Source: JARRQJ01 sp037381915 (lineage in GTDB: Bacteria > Pseudomonadota > Gammaproteobacteria > DRLM01). Taken from it: a DNA stretch of 48,599 nucleotides. Of this stretch, positions 31,706 to 41,552 are shown in pieces; within the stretch, counting starts at the first letter, position 1; each line of letters begins with the position of its first letter. Made by a program: the position numbers and the translations under genes. Under the pieces are notes generated by a model. It did no database searches and was not told the DNA's origin. It was given only the letters and a program-made list of their open reading frames with translations. The stretch spans positions 1 through 48,599 of the forward strand of contig JARRQJ010000010.1 of NCBI GenBank assembly GCA_037381915.1, written 5' to 3'.

Positions 31706-32758
31706 CTAGGGATTTCGGACCATATCGTAAAGGCGTATGTCGCGCTGGGCGGTCATGATCAGGCCGTAGCTCACCTTGTCGAAGACCTTGAATACCATCA
31801 GCAGGCCGGAGCGGGTGTCCGGCAACGTGACATCCTCACCTTCGTCGGCCACGGTGTCGCGGATCGTGGCGCCGGCGTGATAGACCGCCAGCACGTTACC
31901 GGGTTGCAGGCCGCCATTGGATCCCTGGTTCAATACCACGACCTGGTATTGGCCCACACGGGATACGGCGTCGAACAGGGCAATGATTTTACCTTGTATC
32001 TGGTGCTCGGGGGCCCGGGGCAGAAAATTGTAATCGATCGCGGCCTTTTTCGGCGCGGGGACAATGCGGTCGCCGACCAGCGCCTCGCGCGATGCCTTGG
32101 TGAGGATGAGGGTGCTGGGGTCGCCGTATGCCTCCACCCGCGCATCCGCTATATGCAGGGCCTCGTAACCCAGAATATCGTTCTTGCTTGCTCCCGGGTT
32201 GCGATAGACCTTGCCGACGCGGACCACTTCGAAGTGTCCTCCCGCGCGCCGCTGTATACGCCGGCCGTAGATTTTGTTCCCCGTGCCGCCGATCAGACGC
32301 TCTTCCTCCATGGAGACGATGTAGCCGGACTTTTTCTTTTCCTCCGGAGAGATGACCTGGGCCTTCAATAAAAATTGCTGGATGGCGTCGATGGGCAGCG
32401 TGGGGATGGGGCGTTTCAGGGGGCTCACCCGGACGTGGGGTTCCAGCTTGACCACGTTGGACTCAGTCGCGGGTCCGCGCTGAACCTGTAGAACCGGCTT
32501 GCCGTTGTGGAATACCAGGGAGATGACGTCGCCCGGATAGATCAGATTGGGGTTTTCGATCTGCGGGTTGACTTGCCAGACATCGGGCCATTTCCAGGGA
32601 TCGCGGAGAAAGCGGGCTGAGATATCCCACAAGGTATCGCCCTTCACCACGACGTAGCGGGCGGGGTAATCAGGATTCAGCGCCACCGTATCCGCCTGCG
32701 CAGTCACGCCCATGATCACTATAAGTAATAGCGCCGACACGGTGTTTCGAATAATCAT
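31706..32758 (-). CDS. LysM domain exported protein
   Basis: A protein of 350 residues. A signal peptide (MIIRNTVSALLLIVIMGVTAQA) precedes a LysM domain (about 35–88: YVVVKGDTLWDISARFLRDP, IYPGDVISLVF), which binds peptidoglycan. The C-terminal 250 residues are beta-rich, with no domain I can name. ATG 32758 has AAAGGG six bases upstream; the longer TTG start at 32776 overlaps that site. This LysM gene next to dprA and divergent to def is a conserved gammaproteobacterial arrangement, found also in Pseudomonas. Confidence 0.9.
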   Translation of the reverse strand: MIIRNTVSALLLIVIMGVTAQADTVALNPDYPARYVVVKGDTLWDISARFLRDPWKWPDVWQVNPQIENPNLIYPGDVISLVFHNGKPVLQVQRGPATESNVVKLEPHVRVSPLKRPIPTLPIDAIQQFLLKAQVISPEEKKKSGYIVSMEEERLIGGTGNKIYGRRIQRRAGGHFEVVRVGKVYRNPGASKNDILGYEALHIADARVEAYGDPSTLILTKASREALVGDRIVPAPKKAAIDYNFLPRAPEHQIQGKIIALFDAVSRVGQYQVVVLNQGSNGGLQPGNVLAVYHAGATIRDTVADEGEDVTLPDTRSGLLMVFKVFDKVSYGLIMTAQRDIRLYDMVRNP

Positions 32759-32822
32759 AAACGGCCCTTTATCCAAGTTGTTGCGGGGAGTTTAGCCCAA
32801 ACCCACCCGCTACTCCACGGGT

Positions 32823-32851
32823 GGCATCTTCGTCTCTGAATTCGGTATGAT
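32823..32851 (+). promoter_or_regulatory. possible def promoter
   Basis: TATGAT (32846–32851) is a good -10 box; GGCATC, 17 bp upstream, is a poor -35. It lies 54 bp before def in the 146-bp region divergent to the LysM gene. Confidence 0.3.
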
Positions 32852-32904
32852 CCTTTTGTAAGCACTATATTCGGCAAATTTGCGCAGATCTTGATGGGTA
32901 TCAC

Positions 32905-33408
32905 ATGGCCATACTTCCAATCCTTCATTACCCCGATCCCCGCTTACGCAATAAGGCCCACCCGGTGGAGGAGGTCGATGCGGAGGTGCGCGTCCTGCTG
33001 GACGACATGCTGCAGACCATGTACGAGGCCCCCGGTATCGGTCTGGCGGCGCCCCAGGTCAATGTTTCCAGGCGCGCCATCGTGATCGATATCTCCGAGG
33101 AACGCAATCGGCCCTTGTTTTTGGTGAACCCGGAGATTCTGGCGTCACGCGGCGAGACGCGGATGGAAGAGGGGTGCCTGTCGGTACCTTATATCTACGA
33201 GCCGGTGGAGCGGGCCGAATGGGTGAAGGTCAGGGCCCTGGGCCGCGACGGCGATAGCTTCGAGGTGGAGGCCGAGGGCTTGCTGGCGGTGTGCATTCAG
33301 CACGAAATCGATCATTTGGAAGGCAAGTTGTTCGTCGATTATCTCTCGGAGATCAAGCGCAGCCGTATTCGCAAGAAGCTGGAGAAAGGTCGGCGCAAGA
33401 CCCTCTGA
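32905..33408 (+). CDS. def: peptide deformylase
   Basis: A protein of 167 residues with all three motifs: GIGLAAPQV (about 44–52), EEGCLSVP (with the metal Cys) and HEIDHLEGKLFVDYL (the two metal His and catalytic Glu). It removes formyl from nascent N-terminal methionine and is essential with fmt, which follows 113 bp downstream. ATG 32905 has no strong ribosome binding site, so a weak leader or leaderless-like initiation is possible. Confidence 0.96.
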   Translation: MAILPILHYPDPRLRNKAHPVEEVDAEVRVLLDDMLQTMYEAPGIGLAAPQVNVSRRAIVIDISEERNRPLFLVNPEILASRGETRMEEGCLSVPYIYEPVERAEWVKVRALGRDGDSFEVEAEGLLAVCIQHEIDHLEGKLFVDYLSEIKRSRIRKKLEKGRRKTL

Positions 33409-33521
33409 ACGCCTTGTCCGCCAGCAGCCGGGGACACCGGTCGCGGCAGAGGTCCTTATTCGTGCGCATATCGAGCCAATACTTGCCGAATGCCCCATAA
33501 ACCAGATGAAAGCGGGATCCG

Positions 33522-34514
33522 ATGGCAGACAAGCTAAAAATCATATTCGCCGGCACCCCCGAATTCGCCCAGACCGCCCTGGCCGCCCTGCTGGAGTCGC
33601 GGCATGAGATTTGTGCGGTCTATACCCAGCCTGATCGGCCCGCCGGCCGTGGGCGTAAATTGACCGCCAGTCCGGTGAAACAGTTGGCGCAACAACGCGG
33701 GATTCCGGTGCTGCAACCGGCAAGCCTGAAACCGGCGGAACAGCACGAGACCCTGCGCAGCTTTGACGCGGATATCATGGTGGTGGTGGCCTACGGTTTG
33801 ATCCTGCCGCAGGCGGTGTTGACCATTCCCCGTTACGGTTGCCTCAATATTCACGGTTCCTTGTTGCCGCGCTGGCGGGGGGCGGCGCCGATCCAGCGCG
33901 CCATCCTCGCCGGTGACAGCGATACCGGCATTACCATTATTCAAATGGATGCCGGCTTGGATACCGGGGCGATGCTCCTGCGCCTGCCCTGTCCGATCCG
34001 CGCCGACGATACCGCGCAAACCCTGCACGATAAATTGGCTGCCCTGGGCGCCCGGGCGATCTGTCTGGCGCTCGACCGGGTGGCGGACGGCAGCGCTCGC
34101 CCCGAACCCCAGGACGACAGTCTGTCTTGCTATGCCGCCAAGATCGACAAGCACGAGGCCTTGATTGACTGGTCCTTGCCCGCGGCCCACATCGAACGGC
34201 AAATCCGCGCCTTCAATCCCTGGCCGGTGGCGCAGACCCAGTGGAATGGCAAGACGCTGCGCGTGTGGCGTGCCCGGTTGGTCGAACATGACGCGGCGGG
34301 GCGGATGCCGGGACAGGTGGTCGCGGCGGGGCGGGAAGGCATCGATGTGGCAAGCGGCGAAGGGGGGATACGCCTGCTGGAAGTGCAGCTGCCGGGCGGC
34401 CGTCCCCTGGCGGCGGCGGCCTTTCTCAATGCCCATAGCTTGGCGCCGGGGGACATGCTGGGGGCGGGCGCCATGACGCCGCCCGCCGCGCCTCTCGATC
34501 CGCCGCTAACCTGA
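33522..34514 (+). CDS. fmt: methionyl-tRNA formyltransferase
   Basis: A protein of 330 residues. The formyltransferase domain (1–190) has FAGTPEFAQTALAALL, AYGLILPQAVL, NIHGSLLPRWRGAAPIQRAI and the catalytic Asp in MDAGLDTGAML. A C-terminal OB-like domain (about 205–310) binds tRNA. It formylates initiator Met-tRNA using 10-formyl-tetrahydrofolate. It is followed by rsmB after 9 bp. The last 15 or so residues (TPPAAPLDPPLT) are a Pro/Ala-rich extension. Confidence 0.96.
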   Translation: MADKLKIIFAGTPEFAQTALAALLESRHEICAVYTQPDRPAGRGRKLTASPVKQLAQQRGIPVLQPASLKPAEQHETLRSFDADIMVVVAYGLILPQAVLTIPRYGCLNIHGSLLPRWRGAAPIQRAILAGDSDTGITIIQMDAGLDTGAMLLRLPCPIRADDTAQTLHDKLAALGARAICLALDRVADGSARPEPQDDSLSCYAAKIDKHEALIDWSLPAAHIERQIRAFNPWPVAQTQWNGKTLRVWRARLVEHDAAGRMPGQVVAAGREGIDVASGEGGIRLLEVQLPGGRPLAAAAFLNAHSLAPGDMLGAGAMTPPAAPLDPPLT

Positions 34515-34523
34515 ATTCTTTCC

Positions 34524-35816
34524 ATGGATGCGCGCAGTGCAGCCGCTCAAGTGGTGGCGCAGGTACTGGAAGGGTCTTCCCTCTCGGTGAGTCTGGCAGC
34601 GGCGTTGCCGGTGCTGCCGGAACGGGAGCGGGGTTTTACCCAGGAACTCAGCTACGGCGCATTGCGCTGGGGACCGCGGTTACAGGCGCTGCTGGATCGA
34701 TTGCTGCGTAAACCTTTGCGCGACAAGGACCGAGAACTGCGCGCCCTGCTGTGGGTCGGTCTCTATCAACTGATCTATACCCGCGTACCTGAATACGCGG
34801 CGGTGGCGGGCAGCGTTGCCGCCAGTCGGGACTTGAACAAGGCGTGGGCCGCCGGCTTGGTAAACGCGGTGTTGCGCGGCTTTCAGAAGCGGCGCGACGC
34901 CCTGCTGGCAGAGGTGGACCGGGACGATGCCGCGGCCTGCGCCCATCCGCACTGGTGGTTGGAGCGGCTGCGCGCCGGTCGCCCCGGGGAGTGGCGCGCC
35001 ATCGTGGCTGCGAACAATGAACGGCCACCCATGACCTTGCGGGTAAACCGGTGTTTGGGGACCCGGGACGATTATCTGCGCATGCTCGCAGCGGCCGGTT
35101 TACGCGCGACCCCGGCGCCGCATACGGACGCGGGGATCATGCTCGACAGACCCCTCGATGTGGCGCAGCTGCCCGGCTTTAAGGAAGGGCGGGTATCGGT
35201 GCAGGACGCCGCGGCGCAATTGGCGGCGTGCGTGCTCGCCCCTGCGCCCGGCGAACGGGTGCTGGACGCCTGCGCCGCCCCCGGTGGCAAGACGGGGCAT
35301 GTGCTGGAGTTGCAGCCGGCGCTGGCGGAGCTGGTGGCGGTGGAGAGCGACGCGGTGCGCATGGTCCGCGTAAAAGAGAATCTTGACCGCTTGGGTTTGC
35401 GGGCGAGTCTGGTGGTGGCGGATGCGGGTGACGTGCACCGCTGGTGGGACGACGTCCCCTTCGATCGCGTCCTCCTGGATGCGCCGTGTTCCGGCAGTGG
35501 TGTGATCCGGCGCCATCCCGATATTAAATATCTGCGCCGGCCTGCTGATATCGCCGTTCTCGCCGCGGAACAGCGCCGTTTGCTCGCGGCGCTGTGGCCG
35601 CTGGTAAAGCGCGGCGGTATGCTGTTGTACGTAACCTGTTCGGTTTTGCCCGAAGAAGACGAGCTGCAGGCGCAAAGCTTCCTTGAGGCGCACGACGATG
35701 CCCGTGAGGAACCGCTCGCCGCGCAGTGGGGGCGGCCGTTGCGACATGGCCGCTTGATCCTGCCCGGGACGGACGGGATGGACGGATTTTATTATGCGAG
35801 CTTCAAAAAAGCATGA
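34524..35816 (+). CDS. rsmB: 16S rRNA (cytosine-967-C5) methyltransferase
   Basis: A protein of 430 residues. An N-terminal NusB-like RNA-binding domain (1–140) precedes a Rossmann methyltransferase. Motifs: AdoMet loop DACAAPGGKTGHVLEL, the cysteine motif DAPCSGSGVIRRHPDIKYLR (motif IV) and VTCSVLPEE (motif VI, catalytic Cys). It methylates C967 of 16S rRNA. ATG 34524 lies 9 bp after fmt. The stop overlaps the next ATG by 4 bp (ATGA). Confidence 0.95.
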   Translation: MDARSAAAQVVAQVLEGSSLSVSLAAALPVLPERERGFTQELSYGALRWGPRLQALLDRLLRKPLRDKDRELRALLWVGLYQLIYTRVPEYAAVAGSVAASRDLNKAWAAGLVNAVLRGFQKRRDALLAEVDRDDAAACAHPHWWLERLRAGRPGEWRAIVAANNERPPMTLRVNRCLGTRDDYLRMLAAAGLRATPAPHTDAGIMLDRPLDVAQLPGFKEGRVSVQDAAAQLAACVLAPAPGERVLDACAAPGGKTGHVLELQPALAELVAVESDAVRMVRVKENLDRLGLRASLVVADAGDVHRWWDDVPFDRVLLDAPCSGSGVIRRHPDIKYLRRPADIAVLAAEQRRLLAALWPLVKRGGMLLYVTCSVLPEEDELQAQSFLEAHDDAREEPLAAQWGRPLRHGRLILPGTDGMDGFYYASFKKA

Positions 35817-36418
35817 CCGCGATGATTACGGGATGCCGCGCCATTAACCGCGTTTCCGCCAACTGGTTCGCGCTGATGGCGCTGATCGTCGGCATATTGC
35901 CGCGCGCGGGGGCGGCAGCGGCCAACGAGGAGCCGGAATTCGTGATCCGCAGCGCCGGGACGGTGCTGGTGGACAAGGTTTACCAGCTCAACGCCAGGAT
36001 TCATTACCGTTTCAGCGACGAGGCTCTGGACGCCCTGGACAACGGCGTGCCCCTGGTGGTGGAACTGGCTATCGAGATCGAGAGAAAGCGGGATTATGTG
36101 TGGGACGAAACGGTGGCCTCGTTGCACCAGCGTTATCAGCTCAGTTACGAGGCCTTGACCCAGCGCTACGTGGTGACCAATCTCAACAGTGGCGCGGATA
36201 ATTATTACGGAAGCCGCGCGGCGGCCATCGCCGCGCTCGGTGATGTAAACCATCTCCCCATCCTGGATGCGGGCCTGCTCAACCCCGACGAAAAATATAC
36301 GGTGAGTCTGCAGGCCAGTCTGGATCTGGACGCCTTGCCGGTGCCGATGCGGGTCATCGGCTATTTTTCCAGTAATTGGCGTATCGCCAGCGAGTGGGTG
36401 TCATGGCCGCTGCAATGA
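35813..36418 (+). CDS. DUF4390 exported protein
   Basis: A protein of 201 residues with a signal-like N-terminus (NRVSANWFALMALIVGILPRAGAAAA) and a periplasmic domain with the DUF4390 pattern (VLVDKVYQLNARIHYRFSDE, ALDNGVPLVVELAIEIER, WDETVASLHQRYQLSYEALTQRY). Its function is unknown. It always sits upstream of ntrY in this neighbourhood, so a role in sensing for NtrY is a natural guess. ATG 35813 overlaps the rsmB stop (ATGA), which decides the start; an earlier in-frame ATG at 35726 lies inside rsmB. Confidence 0.9.
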   Translation: MTAMITGCRAINRVSANWFALMALIVGILPRAGAAAANEEPEFVIRSAGTVLVDKVYQLNARIHYRFSDEALDALDNGVPLVVELAIEIERKRDYVWDETVASLHQRYQLSYEALTQRYVVTNLNSGADNYYGSRAAAIAALGDVNHLPILDAGLLNPDEKYTVSLQASLDLDALPVPMRVIGYFSSNWRIASEWVSWPLQ

Positions 36419-38655
36419 TAAAAAGGCTCAGCACCGGCGTGGTCCCGATCATCCTGTTGTTCGGGCTGCTGTTGGTGTCCTTGTATCTGATGGGTCGCGC
36501 CACCCAGAATTCCGAGGAATTCGGCCGCCTGTACGTGACTCTGCTGGTGATCAACGTCTCGCTGCTGATTCTGTTGATGGTGCTGATCGGCGCCAATATG
36601 CTGAAGTTATGGCGCCAATACCGTAATCGCGCCACCGGGGTGCGCCTCACCATGCGACTGGTGGTGATGTTCGTGGTGTTGGCCATGGTCCCGGTGTCCA
36701 TGGTGTACTGGTTTTCCCTGGATTTCATCAAACGGGGCATCGACAGCTGGTTCGATGTGCATTTCGAAAAGGCCTTGGAGGACGCCCTGGAATTGAGCCG
36801 CACCGTCCTCGACAGCCGCATGCGCGATCTGCTGCGACGTACCGAGGCCATGGCGGGGCAATTGGACCACGTGCCCGATGACCGCATACCCGCGATCCTC
36901 GGGCGGCTGAGCGATAACAGCGACGTGGGGGAACTGACGGTGCTCACCGTCAACGGCAAGATTATCGCATCGACAAGCACCAGCACCGATCGTCTGTTGC
37001 CCACCTATCCGGAAGAGGCCATCATGTTGCAGTTGCGGCAGGGGATGACCTACGCGGGCTTGGATCAGATTTCCGGCGTGGGCCTGAATATCCGGGTGGT
37101 GGTGCCGGTGAAGGGAACGGACGGTCGCATATTGCAGGTATTGTATCCGGTGTCGGAGCGCCTGGCGGTGTTGACCGATAACGTGCAGTCCACTTATGCC
37201 CGCTATGACCGACTGCGCTATTTGCGCGACTGGTTGAAATTCAGTTTCGCCTTGACCTTGTCGCTGGTGTTGTTGTTGAGTTTATTGACGGCGGTATGGG
37301 CGGCATTTTACGCCGCGCGGCGCCTGGTGGCGCCTATCCGGACCCTGGCCATCGGTACCCGCGCCGTGGCGGCCGGCGATTACAGGCGCCGCCTGCCTCT
37401 GCCCAGTCACGATGAGTTCGGCGTTCTGGTCCAGTCCTTTAATGATATGACCGGCAAGATCGCTCTGGCGCAGGACCAGGCGCGCCATAGCCAGCAGCAG
37501 GTGGAGAGCCAGCGTGCCTATCTCGAGGCGGTGTTGGAACGCCTCTCATCCGGCGTGTTGGCCTTGGACAGTCATCAGGTGCTGCGCACCGCCAACGCCG
37601 CGGCGGGCCATATTCTCGGCGTGGAGCTCAATGAAATGATCGGTATGCCCTTGAGTGCCTTGGCGGAGAATCACGGCCATCTTGCGCAATTCGTGCGGGC
37701 GCTCACCGGGCCGTTGGCAAAAGGCGCGCATGAGTGGCGTGAAGAAGTGACATTGTTCGGGGCCGGCGGTCGGCAAGTGCTGATCTGCGGCGGCGCGTCG
37801 TTGCCGGGCGTCACCGAAAGCGAGGACGGCTATGTGGTGGTGTTTGAGGACGTCACCACCCTGATTCAGGCCCAGCGCGATGCCGCGTGGGGTGAAATGG
37901 CGCGGCGCCTCGCTCATGAGATCAAGAATCCCTTGACGCCGATCCGCCTGTCGGCGGAACGCCTGCGCCACAAATACCTCAAGACCATGCCGGCGGCGGA
38001 GACGGATCTGCTGGACCGTTCCACCCACACCATCATTCAGCAGGTCGAGGCCATGCAGGAGATGGTGAAGGCCTTTTCTGATTATGCGCGTGTACCTAAG
38101 CTGGACCGTCGTCCCCTGGATCTCAACATGCTGATCAATGAGGTGCTGGACCTTTATCGTGATTATGCCCAGGTGCGATGGGAATTGCGCCTCCAGACGG
38201 GCTTGCCCGCGGTGGAGGCCGACGTGGGGCGCTTCCGCCAATTGCTGCATAATCTGTTCAAGAACGCTCTGGAGGCCCTGGGGGAGCGCAGCGGCGGGTG
38301 TATTACGATCACGACCCAATGCGTGGAAGAGTCCGGTTTCCCCTTCGTCGAATTGGAAATAGGCGATAACGGACCGGGCTTCCCGGCCGAGCTGTTAGGC
38401 CGTTTGTTCGAGCCCTATGTGACCACCAAACCCAAAGGCACCGGATTGGGTTTGGCGATCGTCAAGAAGATCGTGGACGAGCACGGCGGAATGATTACGG
38501 CCGAAAACACGCGGGACGGCGCCTGCGTGGTGATCCGGTTTCCTCTGGACGCCTCTACGGTAGCCGTGGGTCCGGAAACGGGTGTGGGGCGAGCAAGCGA
38601 CACGCGCCCCCGATTGGAAAATAACGGCGTCGCGCAGCGTGGAGAGATGGCATGA
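36403..38655 (+). CDS. ntrY: NtrY-type sensor histidine kinase
   Basis: A protein of 750 residues from ATG 36403; the alternative ATG 36415 overlaps the DUF4390 stop. Three N-terminal membrane helices (about 11–30, 43–65 and 82–102) and a fourth (about 283–306) enclose an extracytoplasmic region. Then come HAMP, PAS (about 375–480), a HisKA domain with His505 (ARRLAHEIKNPLTPIRLSAE) and an ATPase domain (HNLFKNALEAL, IGDNGPGFP, GTGLGLAIV). The architecture and the order DUF4390–kinase–regulator–trkA identify the NtrY group. The stop overlaps ntrX by 4 bp. The natural signal is unknown; nitrogen, redox and envelope signals are reported for relatives. Confidence 0.93.
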   Translation: MAAAMIKRLSTGVVPIILLFGLLLVSLYLMGRATQNSEEFGRLYVTLLVINVSLLILLMVLIGANMLKLWRQYRNRATGVRLTMRLVVMFVVLAMVPVSMVYWFSLDFIKRGIDSWFDVHFEKALEDALELSRTVLDSRMRDLLRRTEAMAGQLDHVPDDRIPAILGRLSDNSDVGELTVLTVNGKIIASTSTSTDRLLPTYPEEAIMLQLRQGMTYAGLDQISGVGLNIRVVVPVKGTDGRILQVLYPVSERLAVLTDNVQSTYARYDRLRYLRDWLKFSFALTLSLVLLLSLLTAVWAAFYAARRLVAPIRTLAIGTRAVAAGDYRRRLPLPSHDEFGVLVQSFNDMTGKIALAQDQARHSQQQVESQRAYLEAVLERLSSGVLALDSHQVLRTANAAAGHILGVELNEMIGMPLSALAENHGHLAQFVRALTGPLAKGAHEWREEVTLFGAGGRQVLICGGASLPGVTESEDGYVVVFEDVTTLIQAQRDAAWGEMARRLAHEIKNPLTPIRLSAERLRHKYLKTMPAAETDLLDRSTHTIIQQVEAMQEMVKAFSDYARVPKLDRRPLDLNMLINEVLDLYRDYAQVRWELRLQTGLPAVEADVGRFRQLLHNLFKNALEALGERSGGCITITTQCVEESGFPFVELEIGDNGPGFPAELLGRLFEPYVTTKPKGTGLGLAIVKKIVDEHGGMITAENTRDGACVVIRFPLDASTVAVGPETGVGRASDTRPRLENNGVAQRGEMA

Positions 38656-40028
38656 GTGCCCCGCATATTCTGGTGGTGGATGATGAGCGGGATATCCGCG
38701 AATTGGTCAAGGAGATCCTCGATGACGAGGGATATCAGGTCAGCGTGGCGGAGAACGGCGCCGCCGCCCGTCAGGCGCGCCGTGTGCATCGTCCCGATCT
38801 GGTGCTGCTGGACATCTGGATGCCCGATGTGGATGGGATCACCCTGCTCAAGGAATGGAGCGACGAGAGCGGGCCTATGTGTCCGGTGATCATCATGTCG
38901 GGACACGGTACGGTGGAGACCGCAGTGGAGGCGACCCGCCTCGGCGCCTATGACTTCATCGAAAAGCCGCTGTCCATGGCCAAGCTGCTGCTCACCGTCA
39001 GCCGCGCCCTGGATGCGGAGCGCCTGCGCCGGGAGAATCTAGGCTTGCGCAAATTCGCCCAGCCCTTGCTGGAGCCCCTGGGACGCAGTGCGGTGATGCA
39101 ACAGCTGCGCGAGCAGATCCAGCGGGTGGCGCAGCACGACGCCTGGGTGTTGATCACCGGAGAGCCGGGCGTCGGCAAGGAACTGTGCGCGCGCTATCTG
39201 CACAGCTGCAGTCCCCGCCACGACGGCCCCTTCGTGGACGTGGGGGTGGCGGCGCTGTTGCGCGAGAACTCCGCGGTGGAGTTGTTCGGCACCGAAGAGG
39301 ACGGCCAGGTCAAATATGGCCTATTGGAGCAGGCGGGCGGCGGCACCTTGTTTCTGGACGAGGTGGGCGACATGGATCTCGCAATCCAGGCCCGTTTGTT
39401 CGGGGCCTTGGAGGGAAGGACCTGTTTGCGGGTGGGAGGCAGCGAGCCGGTCAAGCTCGATGTCCGCATCATCGCCGCCACCCATCGTGATTTGGTGCAG
39501 GAGATCCAGGCCAAACGTTTTCGTGAAGACCTTTATTACCAGCTCGCCGTAGTGCCGCTGCGCGTCCCGCCGCTGCGGGAGCATGCCGACGATATCCCGG
39601 AATTATTGGCGCACTACGTGGATATGTTCGTTAGTCAGGAAGGGCTGCCTTATCGCCGCTTTAACGTGGCGGCGCAAAACCGCTTGCGCCATTATTCATG
39701 GCCGGGCAATATTCGCGAACTGAAAAACCTGGTGCAACGTTTGCTGATTCTCGGTTCCGGCAATGAAATTCAGGGCGAGGAAGTGGAGGGGGCCTTGGGC
39801 CGTGCCCCCGTTGCGGCCGAGGCGTTTGCGGCCGGGCAGTTCGAGATGCCCTTGCGGGAGGCCCGGGAACAATTCGAGCGGGCCTATTTCGAGTATCAAT
39901 TGCGCCAAAGCGACGGCAGCATCGGCAAGGTAGCCAAGCAAGCGGGTATGGAGCGCACCCATCTTTACCGGAAGCTGAAGGGCCTGGGCTTGAATCCCAA
40001 GGAAATTCGGCTGGAAGAGGGTGACTGA
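38652..40028 (+). CDS. ntrX: NtrX-type response regulator without GAFTGA
   Basis: A protein of 458 residues. A receiver domain with Asp54 (LLDIWMPDVDG) is joined to an AAA+ domain with Walker A at about 170 (GEPGVGKE), Walker B (GGGTLFLDEVGD), and a Fis-type DNA-binding helix (SIGKVAKQAGMERTHLYRKL). Where sigma54 activators read ELFGHEKGAFTGA, this protein reads ELFGTEEDGQVKYGLLEQA (from residue 210), so the loop that contacts sigma54 is missing. It therefore probably acts on sigma70 promoters or by repression. The kinase partner is the upstream NtrY. The following trkAH genes could be among its targets. Confidence 0.92.
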   Translation: MSAPHILVVDDERDIRELVKEILDDEGYQVSVAENGAAARQARRVHRPDLVLLDIWMPDVDGITLLKEWSDESGPMCPVIIMSGHGTVETAVEATRLGAYDFIEKPLSMAKLLLTVSRALDAERLRRENLGLRKFAQPLLEPLGRSAVMQQLREQIQRVAQHDAWVLITGEPGVGKELCARYLHSCSPRHDGPFVDVGVAALLRENSAVELFGTEEDGQVKYGLLEQAGGGTLFLDEVGDMDLAIQARLFGALEGRTCLRVGGSEPVKLDVRIIAATHRDLVQEIQAKRFREDLYYQLAVVPLRVPPLREHADDIPELLAHYVDMFVSQEGLPYRRFNVAAQNRLRHYSWPGNIRELKNLVQRLLILGSGNEIQGEEVEGALGRAPVAAEAFAAGQFEMPLREAREQFERAYFEYQLRQSDGSIGKVAKQAGMERTHLYRKLKGLGLNPKEIRLEEGD

Positions 40029-40090
40029 ACGGTATCCAATAAGTGCTACTATAGGCGCCCTTTCATACAGTGGGTGCCGATGGAGAATAA

Positions 40091-41464
40091 ATGAAAATCA
40101 TCATTCTCGGGGCCGGCCAGGTGGGTTCTTCCGTCGCGGAGGCTCTGGTCTCCGAGGCCAATGACATCACCGTAGTCGATTCCGAAAGCCAATGTCTGCA
40201 GGCCTTGCAGGACCGGCTCGATTTGCGGACGGTGTTGGGACATGCCTCTCAGCCGGACGTGTTGAAACGCGCCGGGGCCGAAGACGCCGATATGATCCTG
40301 GCGGTGACCAACAGCGATGAAACCAATATGGTCGCTTGCCAAGTGGCGTACACCTTGTTCCATACGCCCACCAAGATCGCCCGTGTTCGCGCCCGCGATT
40401 ACCTCAATCATCCGCAGTTGTTCACGCAAGAGGCCCTGCCCATCGACGTCTTGATCAGTCCCGAACAGGTGGTGATCGACTATGTGCAGCGTCTGATCGA
40501 GCATCCGGGCGCGTTGCAGGTGCTGGATTTCGCCAGCGGCAGGGTGCAGTTGGTGGCGGTCCGGGCCTATTACGGCGGACCACTGGTCGGCCATGAGTTG
40601 CGCGAATTGCGAAACCACATGCCGGGAGTGGACACGCGGGTCGCGGCCATCTTCCGCCGCGGCAAGCCCATTATCCCCGAAGGCAGCACCGTCATCGAGG
40701 CGGACGACGAGGTGTTCTTCATTGCCGCACGCAAGCACATCCGCCTGGTGATGAGCGAACTGCGCAAGCTGGACAAGCCCACCAAGCGCATCACGATCGC
40801 CGGCGGCGGCAACATCGGCAGGGGGCTGGCCAAATCCCTGGAAGGCGATTATCAGGTCAAACTCATCGATCACAACCCGGCGCGCAGCCGCCATATCGCC
40901 GAGGAGTTGACCAAGACCATCGTGCTGTTGGGCGACGCCGCGGACGGCGAATTGCTGCTGGAGGAAAACATCGAAAACACCGACGTGTTCTGCGCGGTCA
41001 CCAATGACGACGAGGCCAATATTCTGTCCGCGATGCTGGCCAAGCGTCTCGGCGCACGCAAGGTTATGTCCCTGATCAACCGCGCCGCTTATGTCGATCT
41101 GGTCGAAAGTGGCGATATCGACATCGCCATTTCACCGCAACAGGCGACCATCGGCGGCCTGCTCGCCCATGTGCGGCGCGGCGACGTAGTGGTGGTCCAT
41201 TCATTGCGCCGCGGCGCGGCTGAGGCCATTGAAGCGGTCGCGCACGGCGACAGCAACACCTCCAAGGTGGTAGGGCGCGCCATCCAGGACGTCAAGTTGC
41301 CTCCCGGGGCCAACATCGGCGCCATCGTGCGCAACGACGAGGTGCTGATCGCCCATCGCAATACGGTCATCGAGTCCGAGGATCATGTCATTCTGTTCCT
41401 GGTGGACAAACGCCGGATTGCCGAAGTGGAGCGCTTGTTCCAGGTGGGTATCACGTTTATTTAA
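40091..41464 (+). CDS. trkA: Trk potassium uptake regulator TrkA
   Basis: A protein of 457 residues. Two tandem RCK units, each an NAD-binding fold (GAGQVGSS near residue 8 and GGGNIGRGLA near 235) followed by a TrkA-C domain (about 140–220 and 370–457). It gates the TrkH channel from the cytoplasmic side in response to NAD(H)/ATP. It is 62 bp after ntrX and 88 bp before trkH. The gap before trkA contains a weak TACTAT box near 40046, so it may also have its own promoter. Confidence 0.96.
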   Translation: MKIIILGAGQVGSSVAEALVSEANDITVVDSESQCLQALQDRLDLRTVLGHASQPDVLKRAGAEDADMILAVTNSDETNMVACQVAYTLFHTPTKIARVRARDYLNHPQLFTQEALPIDVLISPEQVVIDYVQRLIEHPGALQVLDFASGRVQLVAVRAYYGGPLVGHELRELRNHMPGVDTRVAAIFRRGKPIIPEGSTVIEADDEVFFIAARKHIRLVMSELRKLDKPTKRITIAGGGNIGRGLAKSLEGDYQVKLIDHNPARSRHIAEELTKTIVLLGDAADGELLLEENIENTDVFCAVTNDDEANILSAMLAKRLGARKVMSLINRAAYVDLVESGDIDIAISPQQATIGGLLAHVRRGDVVVVHSLRRGAAEAIEAVAHGDSNTSKVVGRAIQDVKLPPGANIGAIVRNDEVLIAHRNTVIESEDHVILFLVDKRRIAEVERLFQVGITFI

Positions 41465-41552
41465 ACAAGCCCGTAACTAACAAGAATACAGGGAGCCGCG
41501 CCCGTGAGGCCTTATTCCGTCAAAGATCCATTAGTCGCTTGCCGCTGAGTTT

